From NCBI GenBank assembly GCA_038147195.1, contig JAYQTB010000004.1, forward strand, positions 930,001-994,000: 64,000 nt of DNA, read 5' to 3'. Numbering within the stretch: the stretch's first letter is position 1; each line of letters opens with the position of its first letter. Below, piece after piece: positions 26,131 through 35,693 of this stretch. Source of the stretch: Eutrophocola salsuginis (GTDB lineage Bacteria; Pseudomonadota; Gammaproteobacteria; Pseudomonadales; Pseudohongiellaceae). The position numbers and the translations under genes are program-made. Below the pieces are notes generated by a model, which was given only the letters and a program-made list of their open reading frames with translations, was not told the origin of the DNA and searched no databases.

Positions 26131-27852
26131 ATGAATCTCAAGCAAGAACTCGATACCCGGATCAGCGCGGCCCTTTCATCAGTGACTGGCAGTGAAGACT
26201 GCAAGGCGCTGATAAATTACGCCCGTGAAGAAAAATTCGGTGATTACCAGGCCAATGGCGTCATGGGCATGGCCAAGCAGCTTAAGCGCAATCCGCGTGA
26301 ACTCGGTGAAGCCGTGCTCGCCACGCTTGAACTGGCAGGCATCGCCGACAAAGTGGAACTGGCCGGTCCTGGTTTCATCAATATTTTCATTGCACCGGAC
26401 TACCTGGCGCAACAGCTCAACAATCTGCTTACTGCAGAACGGCTGATCGATCCTGCAACAAGCCCCCAAACCGTAGTGGTGGATTACTCCTCTCCGAATC
26501 TTGCCAAGGAAATGCATGTGGGTCACTTGCGCGGCACCATCATCGGTGATGCCTTGGCCCGTATTTTTGAATACCTGGGGCACCAGGTGATACGCCAGAA
26601 TCACTTCGGCGACTGGGGCACCCAGTTCGGCATGCTTATAACGTGGATGCAGGCGCTGGAAAACAAATCCAGCCTGCAGAATGAACTCGCCGACCTCGAA
26701 GTGTTCTACCGGCACGCCAAGGAAAAATTCGATAGCGATCCAGACTTTGCCCGCACCAGCCGCGACAATGTTGTGAAACTGCAGGCAGGCGATCCGGAAT
26801 ACCTGGCCCTCTGGCAGAAATTCATCGATGTGTCGATTACCCATTGCCAGGAGTTGTACGAGAAACTCGGGATCACGCTTACCCCAGGTGACATACGTGC
26901 AGAAAGTTTCTACAACGACAAGTTGCAGGACATTATCACCGACCTGGATAACAAAGGCCTGCTTACACAGGACGCCGGGGCCCAGTGCGTATTTCTGGAT
27001 GATTTCCAAGGCAAGGACGGTACACCCCTGCCGGTGATCGTGCAGAAATCCGACGGCGGCTTCCTGTATGCCACCACCGACATCGCCGCCATCCGTTACC
27101 GCAGCGATACCCTGCATGCGGACCGCGTGTTGTATGTCGTCGATGCCCGCCAAAGCCTGCATTTTCAGCAGGTTTTCCGCGTTGCCGAACTGGCGGGGTT
27201 CAGTAATCCTGGCTGCTCTCTCGAACACCTGGCATACGGCACCATGATGGGTAGCGACGGCAAACCCTTCAAGACCCGCACGGGTGGTACCGTCAAGCTG
27301 ATGGACCTGATGACCGAGAGTGTCAGCCGTGCCTATGATCTGGTTACTGAAAAGAACCCGGACCTTGATGAAATGGAACGCCGCGCCATCTCGGACGTGG
27401 TCGGCATAGCCGCCATCAAGTATTTCGAGCTGAGCAAGAACCGCAACAGTGACTATGTCTTCGACTGGGACACCATGCTGTCCTTTGACGGCAACACGGC
27501 ACCCTACCTGCTGTATGCCTATGCACGCATCCGCAGTATTTTCCGTCGTGAGGATGCAACAGACGAAAACTTCTCCATAGCTATTACCGAGTCTGCCGAG
27601 AAACAGCTCGCACTGAAACTTCTGCAATTTGCGGAGATGGTAAACCAGGTGGCCGATGACTGTTTCCCCAACCAGCTCTGTCTCTATCTTTACGATCTGG
27701 CCGGCACCTACATGCGTTTCTATGAAGCATGCCCGGTTTTAAAAGCAGAACCGGTCCTGCGTAATTCACGCCTCGGTCTGTGCCACCTGACTGCGCGCAC
27801 GATCAGGCAGGGTCTGGCACTACTCGGTATCGAAACGCTGGAAAAGATGTAA
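26131..27852 (+). CDS. argS: Arginyl-tRNA synthetase
   Basis: Class I synthetase that charges tRNA-Arg. The 573 residues include the N-terminal Add-1 domain that recognises the tRNA D-loop, the HIGH motif as HVGHLRG near residue 129 (SSPNLAKEMHVGH), a Rossmann core with FGDWGTQFGML, and the DALR anticodon-binding domain at the C-terminus. There is no canonical KMSKS; GSDGKPFKTRTGG occupies its place, as is usual for bacterial ArgRS. Confidence 0.97.
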   Translation: MNLKQELDTRISAALSSVTGSEDCKALINYAREEKFGDYQANGVMGMAKQLKRNPRELGEAVLATLELAGIADKVELAGPGFINIFIAPDYLAQQLNNLLTAERLIDPATSPQTVVVDYSSPNLAKEMHVGHLRGTIIGDALARIFEYLGHQVIRQNHFGDWGTQFGMLITWMQALENKSSLQNELADLEVFYRHAKEKFDSDPDFARTSRDNVVKLQAGDPEYLALWQKFIDVSITHCQELYEKLGITLTPGDIRAESFYNDKLQDIITDLDNKGLLTQDAGAQCVFLDDFQGKDGTPLPVIVQKSDGGFLYATTDIAAIRYRSDTLHADRVLYVVDARQSLHFQQVFRVAELAGFSNPGCSLEHLAYGTMMGSDGKPFKTRTGGTVKLMDLMTESVSRAYDLVTEKNPDLDEMERRAISDVVGIAAIKYFELSKNRNSDYVFDWDTMLSFDGNTAPYLLYAYARIRSIFRREDATDENFSIAITESAEKQLALKLLQFAEMVNQVADDCFPNQLCLYLYDLAGTYMRFYEACPVLKAEPVLRNSRLGLCHLTARTIRQGLALLGIETLEKM

Positions 27853-27867
27853 CGTATCCGGCCATGT

Positions 27868-27876
27868 TGCTATAAT
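27868..27876 (+). promoter_or_regulatory. Extended -10 promoter of icd
   Basis: TGCTATAAT is a perfect extended -10 element (TGn plus TATAAT) about 80 bases before the icd ATG. No good -35 box is seen at the right distance, which fits an extended -10 promoter. Confidence 0.55.
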
Positions 27877-27955
27877 GCGCGCCGCATGATGCTCGGGCTT
27901 CGGTCCGTTATTCAGCATTAAAATCAACTAGTTATATAAACTGACCAGGAACAGC

Positions 27956-30187
27956 ATGTCCGAGAAACCGACCATAATCTATACCCTGACCGACGAAGCC
28001 CCTGCGTTAGCCACCTATTCACTGCTGCCAGTGATCAAGGCCTTTACCGCCTCATCCGGCATCCATGTCGAGACCCGTGACATTTCCCTGGCCGGACGCA
28101 TTATCGCCGTATTCCCGGATTACCTACCGAAGGACAAGGTTCAGTCCGACGACCTGGCCTACCTGGGCCAGCTGGCGCTGAAACCGGAGGCCAACATCAT
28201 CAAGCTGCCAAATATCAGCGCTTCCCTGCCGCAAATGACGGCGACCATCAAGGAATTGCAGGCCAAGGGTTATACCCTGCCTGATTACCCTGAAAACCCG
28301 CAAAACGACGAAGAGCGCGACATCAAGGAGCGCTATGACCGCGTCAAGGGCAGTGCCGTCAACCCAGTGCTACGTGAAGGCAACTCCGACCGCCGTGCAC
28401 CCGGCGCGGTCAAGCAGTACGCCAGACAAAATCCGCATTCCATGGGGACCTGGTCTGCCGACTCGAAGACACGTGTTGCGCACATGGATGAAGGCGACTT
28501 CTATGGCAGTGAAATTTCCCGCACAATGGACACTGCCGATACCTTCCGCATCGAATTCATCGATGCCACCGGCAAGGTGACCATCCTGAAAAAAGATGCG
28601 CCGCTCCAGCCCGGAGAGGTTATCGACGCCTGCGTGATGCGCAGTAAGGCCCTGCGTAAATTCCTAGCCAGGGCCATCGACGAAGCCAGGGCCAGCGGTG
28701 TGCTGCTTTCCCTGCACCTGAAAGCCACCATGATGAAGGTGTCAGACCCCATCCTGTTCGGCCATGCCGTATCCGTGTTTTTTAGCGACGTGTTTGAAAA
28801 ACATGCCGACACCTTTGCCGAACTTGGCGTCAACCCGAATAATGGCTTTGGTGCCGTGTTGTCACTGATAGATACCCTGCCCGCTGACAAGAAGGCGGAA
28901 ATCAATGCCGACATCCAGGCCTGCTATGATGCCCGCCCGCCGCTGGCCATGGTGAATTCCGACAAGGGCATCACCAACCTGCATGTACCGAGCGATATCA
29001 TCATCGACGCCTCCATGCCGGCCGCAATTCGTGCATCCGGCAAGATGTGGGGGCCAGATGGGAAACTGCATGACACCCTGGCTGTCATCCCTGACCGCTG
29101 CTATGCCGACGTCTACCAGGAAACCATCGATTTCTGCAAAAAGAACGGCGCCTTCGATCCGCGCACCATGGGCTCCATTCCCAACGTTGGCCTGATGGCC
29201 CAGAAGGCCGAGGAATACGGTTCACACGACAAGACCTTTGAATTGACGAAGGCCGGTACCATCCGCGTGGTCAACGGCAAGGGCGACATACTGCTGTCCC
29301 ACGACGTGGATGCCGGCGACATCTGGCGCATGTGCCAGGTGAAGGACCCGGCGATCCAGGACTGGGTGAAGCTGGCCGTCAACCGTGCCCGCTTGTCGAA
29401 CACCCCTGCCGTGTTCTGGCTTAACCCGGCACGCGCCCATGACGCGGAACTTATCAAGAAGGTGAATACCTACCTGGCCGATCATGACACCAAAGGCCTG
29501 GAGATCCATATCATGTCCCCAGTGGAAGCGACACGTTTTTCACTCGAGCGCATGAAGGAAGGCAAGGACACGATTTCTGTCACCGGCAACGTCCTAAGGG
29601 ACTACCTGACCGACCTATTCCCCATTCTCGAACTGGGCACCAGCGCCAAAATGCTGTCCATCGTGCCACTCATGAACGGGGGCAGCATGTTCGAAACCGG
29701 CGCCGGCGGTTCGGCGCCCAAGCACGTTCAGCAATTCGAGGCAGAAAATCACCTGCGCTGGGATTCCCTGGGAGAATTCCTGGCTCTGGCCGCCTCCCTG
29801 GAACACCTTGGGCAGACTACGGGAAACAGCAAGGCACTGGTGCTGGCAAAGACCCTGGATGAAGCGACCGGCAAACTGTTGATGGAAAATCGCAGCCCGA
29901 TGCGCGACGTGGGGGAGCTGGATAACCGCGGCAGCCATTTCTACCTGGCGCTTTACTGGGCGCAGGCACTGGCAGAGCAATCAGAAAATGCCGAACTCAA
30001 GTCTGCCTTCACTGCCATCGCGAAAACACTGACAAGCGGAGAAGATGCTATAGTGAATGAACTGAACACCATTCAGGGCAAGCCGGTTGAACTGGGCGGC
30101 TACTACAAGCCCGACCCGGCCCTCTGTGCCAGCGCCATGTGTCCGAGCACACTGTTCAACCAGGCCCAGGCGTCACTTGCCGGCTGA
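27956..30187 (+). CDS. icd: Monomeric NADP-dependent isocitrate dehydrogenase
   Basis: Oxidative decarboxylation of isocitrate to 2-oxoglutarate with NADP. The 743-residue length and the text (SEKPTIIYTLTDEAPALATY at the start; later SMGTWSADSKTRVAHMDEGD) identify the monomeric IDH class, unrelated in length to the 45-kDa dimeric enzyme of E. coli. The class is common in Vibrio, Azotobacter, Colwellia and other gammaproteobacteria. The TCA genes it works with lie from 38887 to 51654; it has its own promoter and terminator. Confidence 0.96.
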   Translation: MSEKPTIIYTLTDEAPALATYSLLPVIKAFTASSGIHVETRDISLAGRIIAVFPDYLPKDKVQSDDLAYLGQLALKPEANIIKLPNISASLPQMTATIKELQAKGYTLPDYPENPQNDEERDIKERYDRVKGSAVNPVLREGNSDRRAPGAVKQYARQNPHSMGTWSADSKTRVAHMDEGDFYGSEISRTMDTADTFRIEFIDATGKVTILKKDAPLQPGEVIDACVMRSKALRKFLARAIDEARASGVLLSLHLKATMMKVSDPILFGHAVSVFFSDVFEKHADTFAELGVNPNNGFGAVLSLIDTLPADKKAEINADIQACYDARPPLAMVNSDKGITNLHVPSDIIIDASMPAAIRASGKMWGPDGKLHDTLAVIPDRCYADVYQETIDFCKKNGAFDPRTMGSIPNVGLMAQKAEEYGSHDKTFELTKAGTIRVVNGKGDILLSHDVDAGDIWRMCQVKDPAIQDWVKLAVNRARLSNTPAVFWLNPARAHDAELIKKVNTYLADHDTKGLEIHIMSPVEATRFSLERMKEGKDTISVTGNVLRDYLTDLFPILELGTSAKMLSIVPLMNGGSMFETGAGGSAPKHVQQFEAENHLRWDSLGEFLALAASLEHLGQTTGNSKALVLAKTLDEATGKLLMENRSPMRDVGELDNRGSHFYLALYWAQALAEQSENAELKSAFTAIAKTLTSGEDAIVNELNTIQGKPVELGGYYKPDPALCASAMCPSTLFNQAQASLAG

Positions 30188-30212
30188 CCTCTCCGTTCAG
30201 CCATTATTGAAA

Positions 30213-30240
30213 GTGCCGGGAAATACCCGGCACCTTTATT
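30213..30240 (+). terminator. Rho-independent terminator of icd
   Basis: GTGCCGGG, loop AAATA, CCCGGCAC, then CTTTATT; the stem is a perfect 8 bases, 25 bases after the stop. Confidence 0.85.
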
Positions 30241-30288
30241 AAATCCTGCCTTAATCTTATCGCCCTGCTTCTGGCAGGCGTCGTAATG

Positions 30289-31047
30289 TCAGGGCTTGCG
30301 GAAAATCAGAACAGCGCGATCAGTATCGCCACGCATAGCAAAGACCCTGCTGGAGTGATCATCCTCCGGATGGGCCAGGATGTCACTGTCGGTCGCCAGC
30401 TCGAATCCGGCGCCGGTCACCTCATCAATGATCACGCTTTTTTCGATGCGATGAATGGTGCCGGCCACGTCCCAACCTGAACCCGCAGCCGCGGCATGGT
30501 CAACCACCACGTAACGTCCACCGGATTTGAGAGCATTGAAGACACGGCCATTCAAGGTGGCCGGGTCCACTCCCATGGCCGGGAAGTCATGGTACGAGAG
30601 AATGTTGAACACGATATCCAGGTCAGTTGGCAGGTTGATACTGTTGTATTCCGTAATGGTGTAGTTGGCATTTGCGTGGGCATCCGCGAAAGCCTGTCCA
30701 GCTCTGCCTACGCCTCCTTCCTGAAATGCGGCCAGTGCAGGCAGGTCGTACATTTCAACCATGCCGGATGGCCCGACGGCCTCGACTAGCATGGGCGTGT
30801 AATACTGGCCGAAACTGGTCAGTTCAGCGACGTGGTCACCTTCCCCGATACCTGCCAGCGCCAGGATATGGGCTGGTTTACGACCGGCATCTCGCGCGCG
30901 CGCTGCATCAGCGCGATCGGTAGCTTCCACAGCACGACGAATATTGGCGGGCGTATCGGCTGGTACCATGTAGGACTGGGCAATGACCGCAGCGGTAGCA
31001 AAAAAGGCAACAAGGCCGGTAATCGTTCTCATAATGGGTTTGTTCAT
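30289..31047 (-). CDS. Exported methyltransferase-fold protein
   Basis: From ATG at 31047 (MNKPIMRTITGLVAFFATAAVIAQ) the protein has a signal peptide and 252 residues. The body looks like a class I SAM methyltransferase (start of motif I at HVAELTSFGQYYTPML, then AVGPSGMVEMYDLP, YHDF after strand 4, SGGRYVVVDH at strand 5), a group often annotated as exported methyltransferases. Here the usual G-x-G-x-G of motif I is replaced by ELTSFGQ, so SAM binding is doubtful. SAM is also not expected in the periplasm. Function unknown. An upstream in-frame start at 31116 would bury the signal peptide and is rejected. Confidence 0.75.
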   Translation of the reverse strand: MNKPIMRTITGLVAFFATAAVIAQSYMVPADTPANIRRAVEATDRADAARARDAGRKPAHILALAGIGEGDHVAELTSFGQYYTPMLVEAVGPSGMVEMYDLPALAAFQEGGVGRAGQAFADAHANANYTITEYNSINLPTDLDIVFNILSYHDFPAMGVDPATLNGRVFNALKSGGRYVVVDHAAAAGSGWDVAGTIHRIEKSVIIDEVTGAGFELATDSDILAHPEDDHSSRVFAMRGDTDRAVLIFRKP

Positions 31048-31195
31048 GATGTTCCCCTCAAGGCTGTATAGGCTTCCCGGCCAATGATTGTATAGAGCGG
31101 CATGAACGGAATGCAACTATCGTGGTGAGAAGGCCGGCTAGATAAGGTCGGCTGGTAGAGGGCGCGCCGGCTGGCACGCCCTGCCATGCTGCAGC

Positions 31196-33109
31196 TTACT
31201 GCCCACTCAGGTCGAGCAGGAGCTTGTTAAGCCTGCGGATATAACTGGCCGGGTCATCCAGTTGCCCGCCTTCTGCCAGGCTGGCCTGGTCGAACAGGAT
31301 GGTAGCCAGATCGTTGAAGCGGGCCTCATCGGCTTCGGCATCCAGCTTCGCCACCAGTGGGTGGGTTGGGTTAATTTCAAAGATGGGTTTGAAATCTGGC
31401 ATCTTCTGGCCGGCAGCTTCCATGATCTTGCGCATCTGGGCGCCCATGTCATGTTCTGCAATGGAAAGGCAGGCAGGGGAATCCGTCAGCCTGTGAGTGG
31501 TGCGTACTTCTGAGACAGCATCGCCCAGGCTCTCCTTGAGGCGTTTGAGCAACGGCTCTGCCTGTTTGTCCATTTCATCAAATTGTTTTTTCTCCTCTTC
31601 GGAATCCAACTTGCCCAGGTCCAGTTCACCACGGGTGACGTCCTGGAAGGACTTACCGTCAAACTCCATCAGGTGGCTGATGAACCATTCATCGACACGG
31701 TCTGACAGCAGGAACACCTCGATACCTTTCTTGCGGAACACTTCCAGGTGCGGACTGTTCTTTGCCGTGTTGAAAGATTCGGCAGCAATATAATAGATCT
31801 TGTTCTGGCCTTCCTGCATGCGGGAAACGTAATCCTCAAGCGACTGATCCTGGAGTGATGTATCCGTATGAGTCGTGGCAAACAGCAGCAGTTTGGCAAT
31901 CTTTTCCCGGTTTGCGTAATCCTCGGCCGGACCTTCCTTGAGTACCTGACCGAATTCATTCCAGAATTTCTGGTAGGCATCCTTGTCCTTCTTTTTTAGC
32001 TTCGCCAGCATATCCAGGACACGCTTGGTTAGTGCACTCTTCATAGAGTCCACGGCGGGGTCCTTCTGCAGGATTTCTCGGCTCACGTTCAAGGATATAT
32101 CGTTGGAATCGACCACGCCCTTAACAAAACGCAGGTACAGCGGTAGGAATTGCTCGGCATCGTCCATGATGAACACACGCTGTACGTAAAGCTTCAGGCC
32201 TCGGGATGCATCCCGGTTCCACATATCATAAGGGGCACGTGCCGGTAGGTATAACAAGCTGCTGTATTCCAGTTTGCCTTCGACCTTGTTGTGGCTCCAG
32301 TCCAGCGGATCCTCGAAATCGTGACTAATGTATTTGTAGAACTCCTTGTATTCCTCATCCTTGAGTTCGGTGCGTGGGCGTGTCCAGAGCGCCTGGGCCG
32401 TGTTGACCGCTTCGTATTCCGCCGTCTTTTTGTCCGCCTTCTTTTTATCCTCGCCATATTCTTCCTTCACCATCATTACAGGGATGGAAATATGGTCGGC
32501 ATATTTTCTAACGATGCTACGCAGGCGATAGCTCTCGGCAAATTCCTTCTCTTCCTTCTTAAGGTATAGAACGATGCGGGTACCCCTGTCCACCTTTTCA
32601 ACTGATTCCACGTTGAAATCGGCTTCCCCTGCTGACTCCCATTTCACGCCTTGCGTGGCAGGTTCGCCGGCCTTGCGACTGAATACTTCCACCTTGTCGG
32701 CAACGATGAAGGCTGAATAGAAGCCCACACCGAACTGGCCTATCAGGCGTGAATCCTTTTTCTCATCACCGGTGAGGGATTCGAGAAACTGGGCTGTACC
32801 CGACTTGGCGATGGTACCCAGATTATCAATGACATCGTCCCGGTTCATACCGATACCGTTATCACTGATGGTTATGGTTTTCTTCTTCGGGTCGTAATCG
32901 ACGGTAATTTTTAGGTCAGGATCGTCTTCCAAAAATTCAGGTTTTGCCAGGGCAGCAAAACGCAATTTGTCGGCCGCATCTGAGGCATTGGATATAAGTT
33001 CGCGGAGGAAAATTTCCTTGTTTGAATACAAGGAATGGATCATCAGCTGCAGTAATTGCCTGGCTTCCGTTTGGAAACCCAGTGTTTCTTTTTTGGCTTC
33101 AATACCCAT
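31196..33109 (-). CDS. htpG: Hsp90-family chaperone HtpG
   Basis: ATP-dependent molecular chaperone of the cytoplasm. From MGIEAKKETLGFQTEARQLL (ATG at 33109) it has 637 residues: the GHKL ATPase domain with LISNASDAADKLR, ISDNGIGMNRDD and the lid GQFGVGFYSAFIVADKVEV, then the middle and C-terminal dimerisation domains. The next upstream ATG, at 33124, is only five codons longer and sits better behind a GGGGGTGG stretch, so it may be used. A sigma32-like promoter lies just upstream. Confidence 0.96.
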   Translation of the reverse strand: MGIEAKKETLGFQTEARQLLQLMIHSLYSNKEIFLRELISNASDAADKLRFAALAKPEFLEDDPDLKITVDYDPKKKTITISDNGIGMNRDDVIDNLGTIAKSGTAQFLESLTGDEKKDSRLIGQFGVGFYSAFIVADKVEVFSRKAGEPATQGVKWESAGEADFNVESVEKVDRGTRIVLYLKKEEKEFAESYRLRSIVRKYADHISIPVMMVKEEYGEDKKKADKKTAEYEAVNTAQALWTRPRTELKDEEYKEFYKYISHDFEDPLDWSHNKVEGKLEYSSLLYLPARAPYDMWNRDASRGLKLYVQRVFIMDDAEQFLPLYLRFVKGVVDSNDISLNVSREILQKDPAVDSMKSALTKRVLDMLAKLKKKDKDAYQKFWNEFGQVLKEGPAEDYANREKIAKLLLFATTHTDTSLQDQSLEDYVSRMQEGQNKIYYIAAESFNTAKNSPHLEVFRKKGIEVFLLSDRVDEWFISHLMEFDGKSFQDVTRGELDLGKLDSEEEKKQFDEMDKQAEPLLKRLKESLGDAVSEVRTTHRLTDSPACLSIAEHDMGAQMRKIMEAAGQKMPDFKPIFEINPTHPLVAKLDAEADEARFNDLATILFDQASLAEGGQLDDPASYIRRLNKLLLDLSGQ

Positions 33110-33146
33110 GTTGGCTGGTCTCATGTCAGTAATACCACCCCCATAA

Positions 33147-33172
33147 GTATGGGCGTTTAAAGCTTTTTCAAG
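33147..33172 (-). promoter_or_regulatory. Sigma32-like heat-shock promoter of htpG
   Basis: On the minus strand, CTTGAAA at 33172-33166, 11 bases, then GCCCATAC at 33154-33147, close to the sigma32 pattern CTTGAAA...CCCCATNT. The spacer is at the short end. Transcription would start about 30 bases before the htpG ATG and just after the terminator of the preceding operon. Confidence 0.65.
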
Positions 33173-33175
33173 GCC

Positions 33176-33203
33176 AAAAAAAAACGCATCCTTAGATGCG
33201 TTT
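33176..33203 (-). terminator. Terminator of the TonB2 operon
   Basis: On the minus strand AACGCATC, loop TAAG, GATGCGTT, then a run of nine T. It ends the transcript of the TPR gene and isolates htpG. Confidence 0.88.
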
Positions 33204-33256
33204 TTCACTACTTACTGCTTTATTGTTATTGTTGTTAGGTATGTCTTTGTCGCGGA

Positions 33257-34597
33257 TTAACGGAAGAATTCAGCCAGTTCCCGGCGCTGACGCTGGATAG
33301 TCTCGTAACGTTCCTTTTCACGGGTCAGTACGGTTACCCATGTGCGGGCAGTGTCTCTGCTACGTTCATCACGCTGGGCCGCACGTGCCGCTTCAAGACC
33401 TTCGTCGTAGCGATTAAGCTCCATAAAGGCGCGGGCCATTGACAGGTAGGCCTGATCCGGACGATCAAGATCACCCTTATCCATGGCTTGGCGGAAAGCG
33501 TCGATAGCCTTATCCCACTCGGTCATGGTGGAGTAGATCCTGCCAAGGCGGGCATACAATTCTCCGTCATCGGACATGGCGGCCGCCCTTTCAAGCGGCG
33601 GCGCAGCTTTTTCATCCTCGCGTGCGATCTGATAACAGGTGGACAGGAAGGACAGGTTGCCTTCATCCTGCTCGATGATGCCGTCAGCCATACCGCGTTC
33701 GATAATGCGGGCACAGCCATAGGGGTAATCATTGTTATACAGCTGTGCGGCAAGATTGATCAACTGCGCGTCTGAATCCAGGTGCCCCAAGGCATCGTTC
33801 ACGTAGTAGGACCTAGCCTGCTCCTGGAAACGCTCTATCTGGCCTAAAACGGCTGGCAACAGCACCCAGTCATCCTGATCGTCAAAAAGTACGACGGACT
33901 CACGCAGGACCTGGTAAGCCTTCTCGTAGTCTTCAACGTTGAAGTACAGGGCTCGCAGCAGATCGTATGTATTTTTGGGTACCGCTTCGTTATTTGAACG
34001 CAGAATTTCCATGTTTCGCAGGATGAACGGGATGGCTTCCGGGAACTGTTCCAACTGGTAATGTGCCGTGCCAATACGGAAATACACATCATCGTTGGGC
34101 GTCAGCGCCACGCGATTATATTCGGTGAACTGCTGGATGGCCTGTTCAAACTTTTCCTGCACATAATACAGGGAGCCCAGGTAGAACAGAGTCTGCTCGA
34201 GCTGCTCTTGTGTCAGGTTGGGCAGAAGCATGATCTGCTCGTAGGCCTCGATGGCCTGGTCGTAGTTCTCCTGGATCTGGAAGATATTGGCGAAAAACTG
34301 CCACATGACAAATTTTTCACGGTCATTCAACCGATCACGATCGAACAATTCTCTGACCTCGCCCAGAACCTGAAGCGCTTCCACGTAATTTTCCATATCA
34401 CGAAGCTCCATTACCTCGTTGATGCGGGTGAACACCTGGCGGCTAAGCGTCTGGGAAGAACGAGCTTCAGGTGGTGCGCGGCGACCGTTGTCATCGTCCT
34501 GGGCATATACAAACGGCAGTGCCATTATCATGAATGCGGCGAAGACATACTTCACCAGGTTCGGCAGCAGCTGTGGAAAAATAATCTGTCTCATCAA
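33257..34597 (-). CDS. TPR protein of the TonB2-type operon
   Basis: A 446-residue exported protein (signal peptide MMRQIIFPQLLPNLVKYVFAAFMI..., cleaved near VYAQDDD) composed mainly of TPR-type helix pairs, for example FFANIFQIQENYDQAIEAY, FYLGSLYYVQEKFEQAIQQF and AYLSMARAFMELNRYDEGLE. In Vibrio and other marine bacteria a periplasmic TPR protein follows tonB2 in the same operon, and this gene lies 22 bases after tonB. Its exact job is unclear; it may organise the complex or contact TonB-dependent receptors. Confidence 0.85.
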   Translation of the reverse strand: MMRQIIFPQLLPNLVKYVFAAFMIMALPFVYAQDDDNGRRAPPEARSSQTLSRQVFTRINEVMELRDMENYVEALQVLGEVRELFDRDRLNDREKFVMWQFFANIFQIQENYDQAIEAYEQIMLLPNLTQEQLEQTLFYLGSLYYVQEKFEQAIQQFTEYNRVALTPNDDVYFRIGTAHYQLEQFPEAIPFILRNMEILRSNNEAVPKNTYDLLRALYFNVEDYEKAYQVLRESVVLFDDQDDWVLLPAVLGQIERFQEQARSYYVNDALGHLDSDAQLINLAAQLYNNDYPYGCARIIERGMADGIIEQDEGNLSFLSTCYQIAREDEKAAPPLERAAAMSDDGELYARLGRIYSTMTEWDKAIDAFRQAMDKGDLDRPDQAYLSMARAFMELNRYDEGLEAARAAQRDERSRDTARTWVTVLTREKERYETIQRQRRELAEFFR

Positions 34598-34619
34598 TTT
34601 TCTCTCTTGTGTGTCTGCC

Positions 34620-35237
34620 TTAGTTGTCTGCTAGGTTGTAGCGAAACAGGTATCTCACGCCAGGTACCGGTACGGCCACACCGTCTGATACACGAGGATT
34701 GAACTTGAATCGGGAAACGGCGCGACGGGAAGAGGAGTCGAAGATATTTTCCGGATCCGCATCTACAACCTCGATACTATTCTCATCAACTGTACCCTGT
34801 GCAGTAACAGTGAACTGCACCAGGCACCAGCCTTCAATACCTCTGGAGGCGGCTCTCTGCGGATATTGCGGCTCGATGGTCACAATCGGCAGCATCTCAG
34901 AGTCGCTGGCAGAGATGGAGGCACTGTTGTCGAGGCCGCCCATGTCCACTTCTACACGCGCCAGGTTCAGCCCTTCACCGGTAGGCGCGTCGAGCGACAA
35001 ATCGGGCTCAGGCAAGTCGGGAATTTCTTCCGGCACGTCAGGTTCTTCCGGTTTCGGTTCCTGGCGCTGAACTGTCAGTTCAATTTCAGGCATGGTGATG
35101 TCGGCAATCTTGCGGACTTCGCCCTGCTCAGGTTCGGACTGGTCCATCGAGATCAAAAACTGCATCAGGAAGAACAGTGAAAAGGTTACTGCTGAAGCAA
35201 ATACTACGGCAAATCCAATATTAAATAATCTGACCAT
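34620..35237 (-). CDS. TonB family protein (TonB2-type)
   Basis: A 205-residue energy transducer. One N-terminal membrane anchor (about 8-32, FNIGFAVVFASAVTFSLFFLMQ), a short Pro/Glu-rich periplasmic linker (EPKPEEPDVPEEIPDLPEP) and the C-terminal TonB domain (about 115-203) with EPQYPQRAASRGIEGWCLVQF and RAVSRFKFNPRVSDG. It carries proton-motive energy from ExbB/ExbD to outer-membrane receptors. The short linker is typical of the TonB2 subclass. The gene is 3 bases after exbD. Confidence 0.92.
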   Translation of the reverse strand: MVRLFNIGFAVVFASAVTFSLFFLMQFLISMDQSEPEQGEVRKIADITMPEIELTVQRQEPKPEEPDVPEEIPDLPEPDLSLDAPTGEGLNLARVEVDMGGLDNSASISASDSEMLPIVTIEPQYPQRAASRGIEGWCLVQFTVTAQGTVDENSIEVVDADPENIFDSSSRRAVSRFKFNPRVSDGVAVPVPGVRYLFRYNLADN

Positions 35238-35240
35238 GTC

Positions 35241-35645
35241 TTATTCCTCTGCAGCTATCTGGGTGCATCCAGATTCGGCTTCCCGTGCTGCATTCATGAT
35301 CATCAGCACGAATTCATTGGTCGCCGCCTGGTCTGCCTGGATGACTACACAGGCATTGGGCGATTCGGCCAATCGCTGCTCAAGCCTGAGTCTCAGATTA
35401 CGCGGCGGGATAATATCCTTGTCCATCCAGATTTCACCCAGCGGGGAGACGGCGATAAGGATCGGGTCACCCGAGGTGGGCTCTACAGTGGAGGCTTCCG
35501 GGTACAGCACTTCGTAGCCGGCTTCCTTCACAAATACTGAAGTAACAATAAAGAAGATAAGCAGGATAAAAACCACATCCAGCATCGGGGTAAGGTCGAT
35601 CTCCCCTGCTTGCTCGTCTGCTTTTTCTTTGGCAAAACCTTTCAT
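35241..35645 (-). CDS. exbD: ExbD-type proton channel subunit
   Basis: A 134-residue bitopic protein with a single membrane helix near 20-40 (LTPMLDVVFILLIFFIVTSVF). The Asp in LDVVFILL is the conserved proton-carrying residue. The rest is a periplasmic domain of ExbD/TolR type. It works with the ExbB at 35694 and TonB at 34620. Confidence 0.93.
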   Translation of the reverse strand: MKGFAKEKADEQAGEIDLTPMLDVVFILLIFFIVTSVFVKEAGYEVLYPEASTVEPTSGDPILIAVSPLGEIWMDKDIIPPRNLRLRLEQRLAESPNACVVIQADQAATNEFVLMIMNAAREAESGCTQIAAEE

Positions 35646-35693
35646 ATAAATTCCTTTCCGACAACCTATTCAGTCTTATAGTAAGTGTCAGAT

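Noticed and set aside
26179..27627. A 482-codon open frame on the minus strand opposite argS
   Set aside because: It lies entirely inside argS, which has all family motifs. Long antisense frames are common in GC-biased genes, and the translation shows no recognisable domain.
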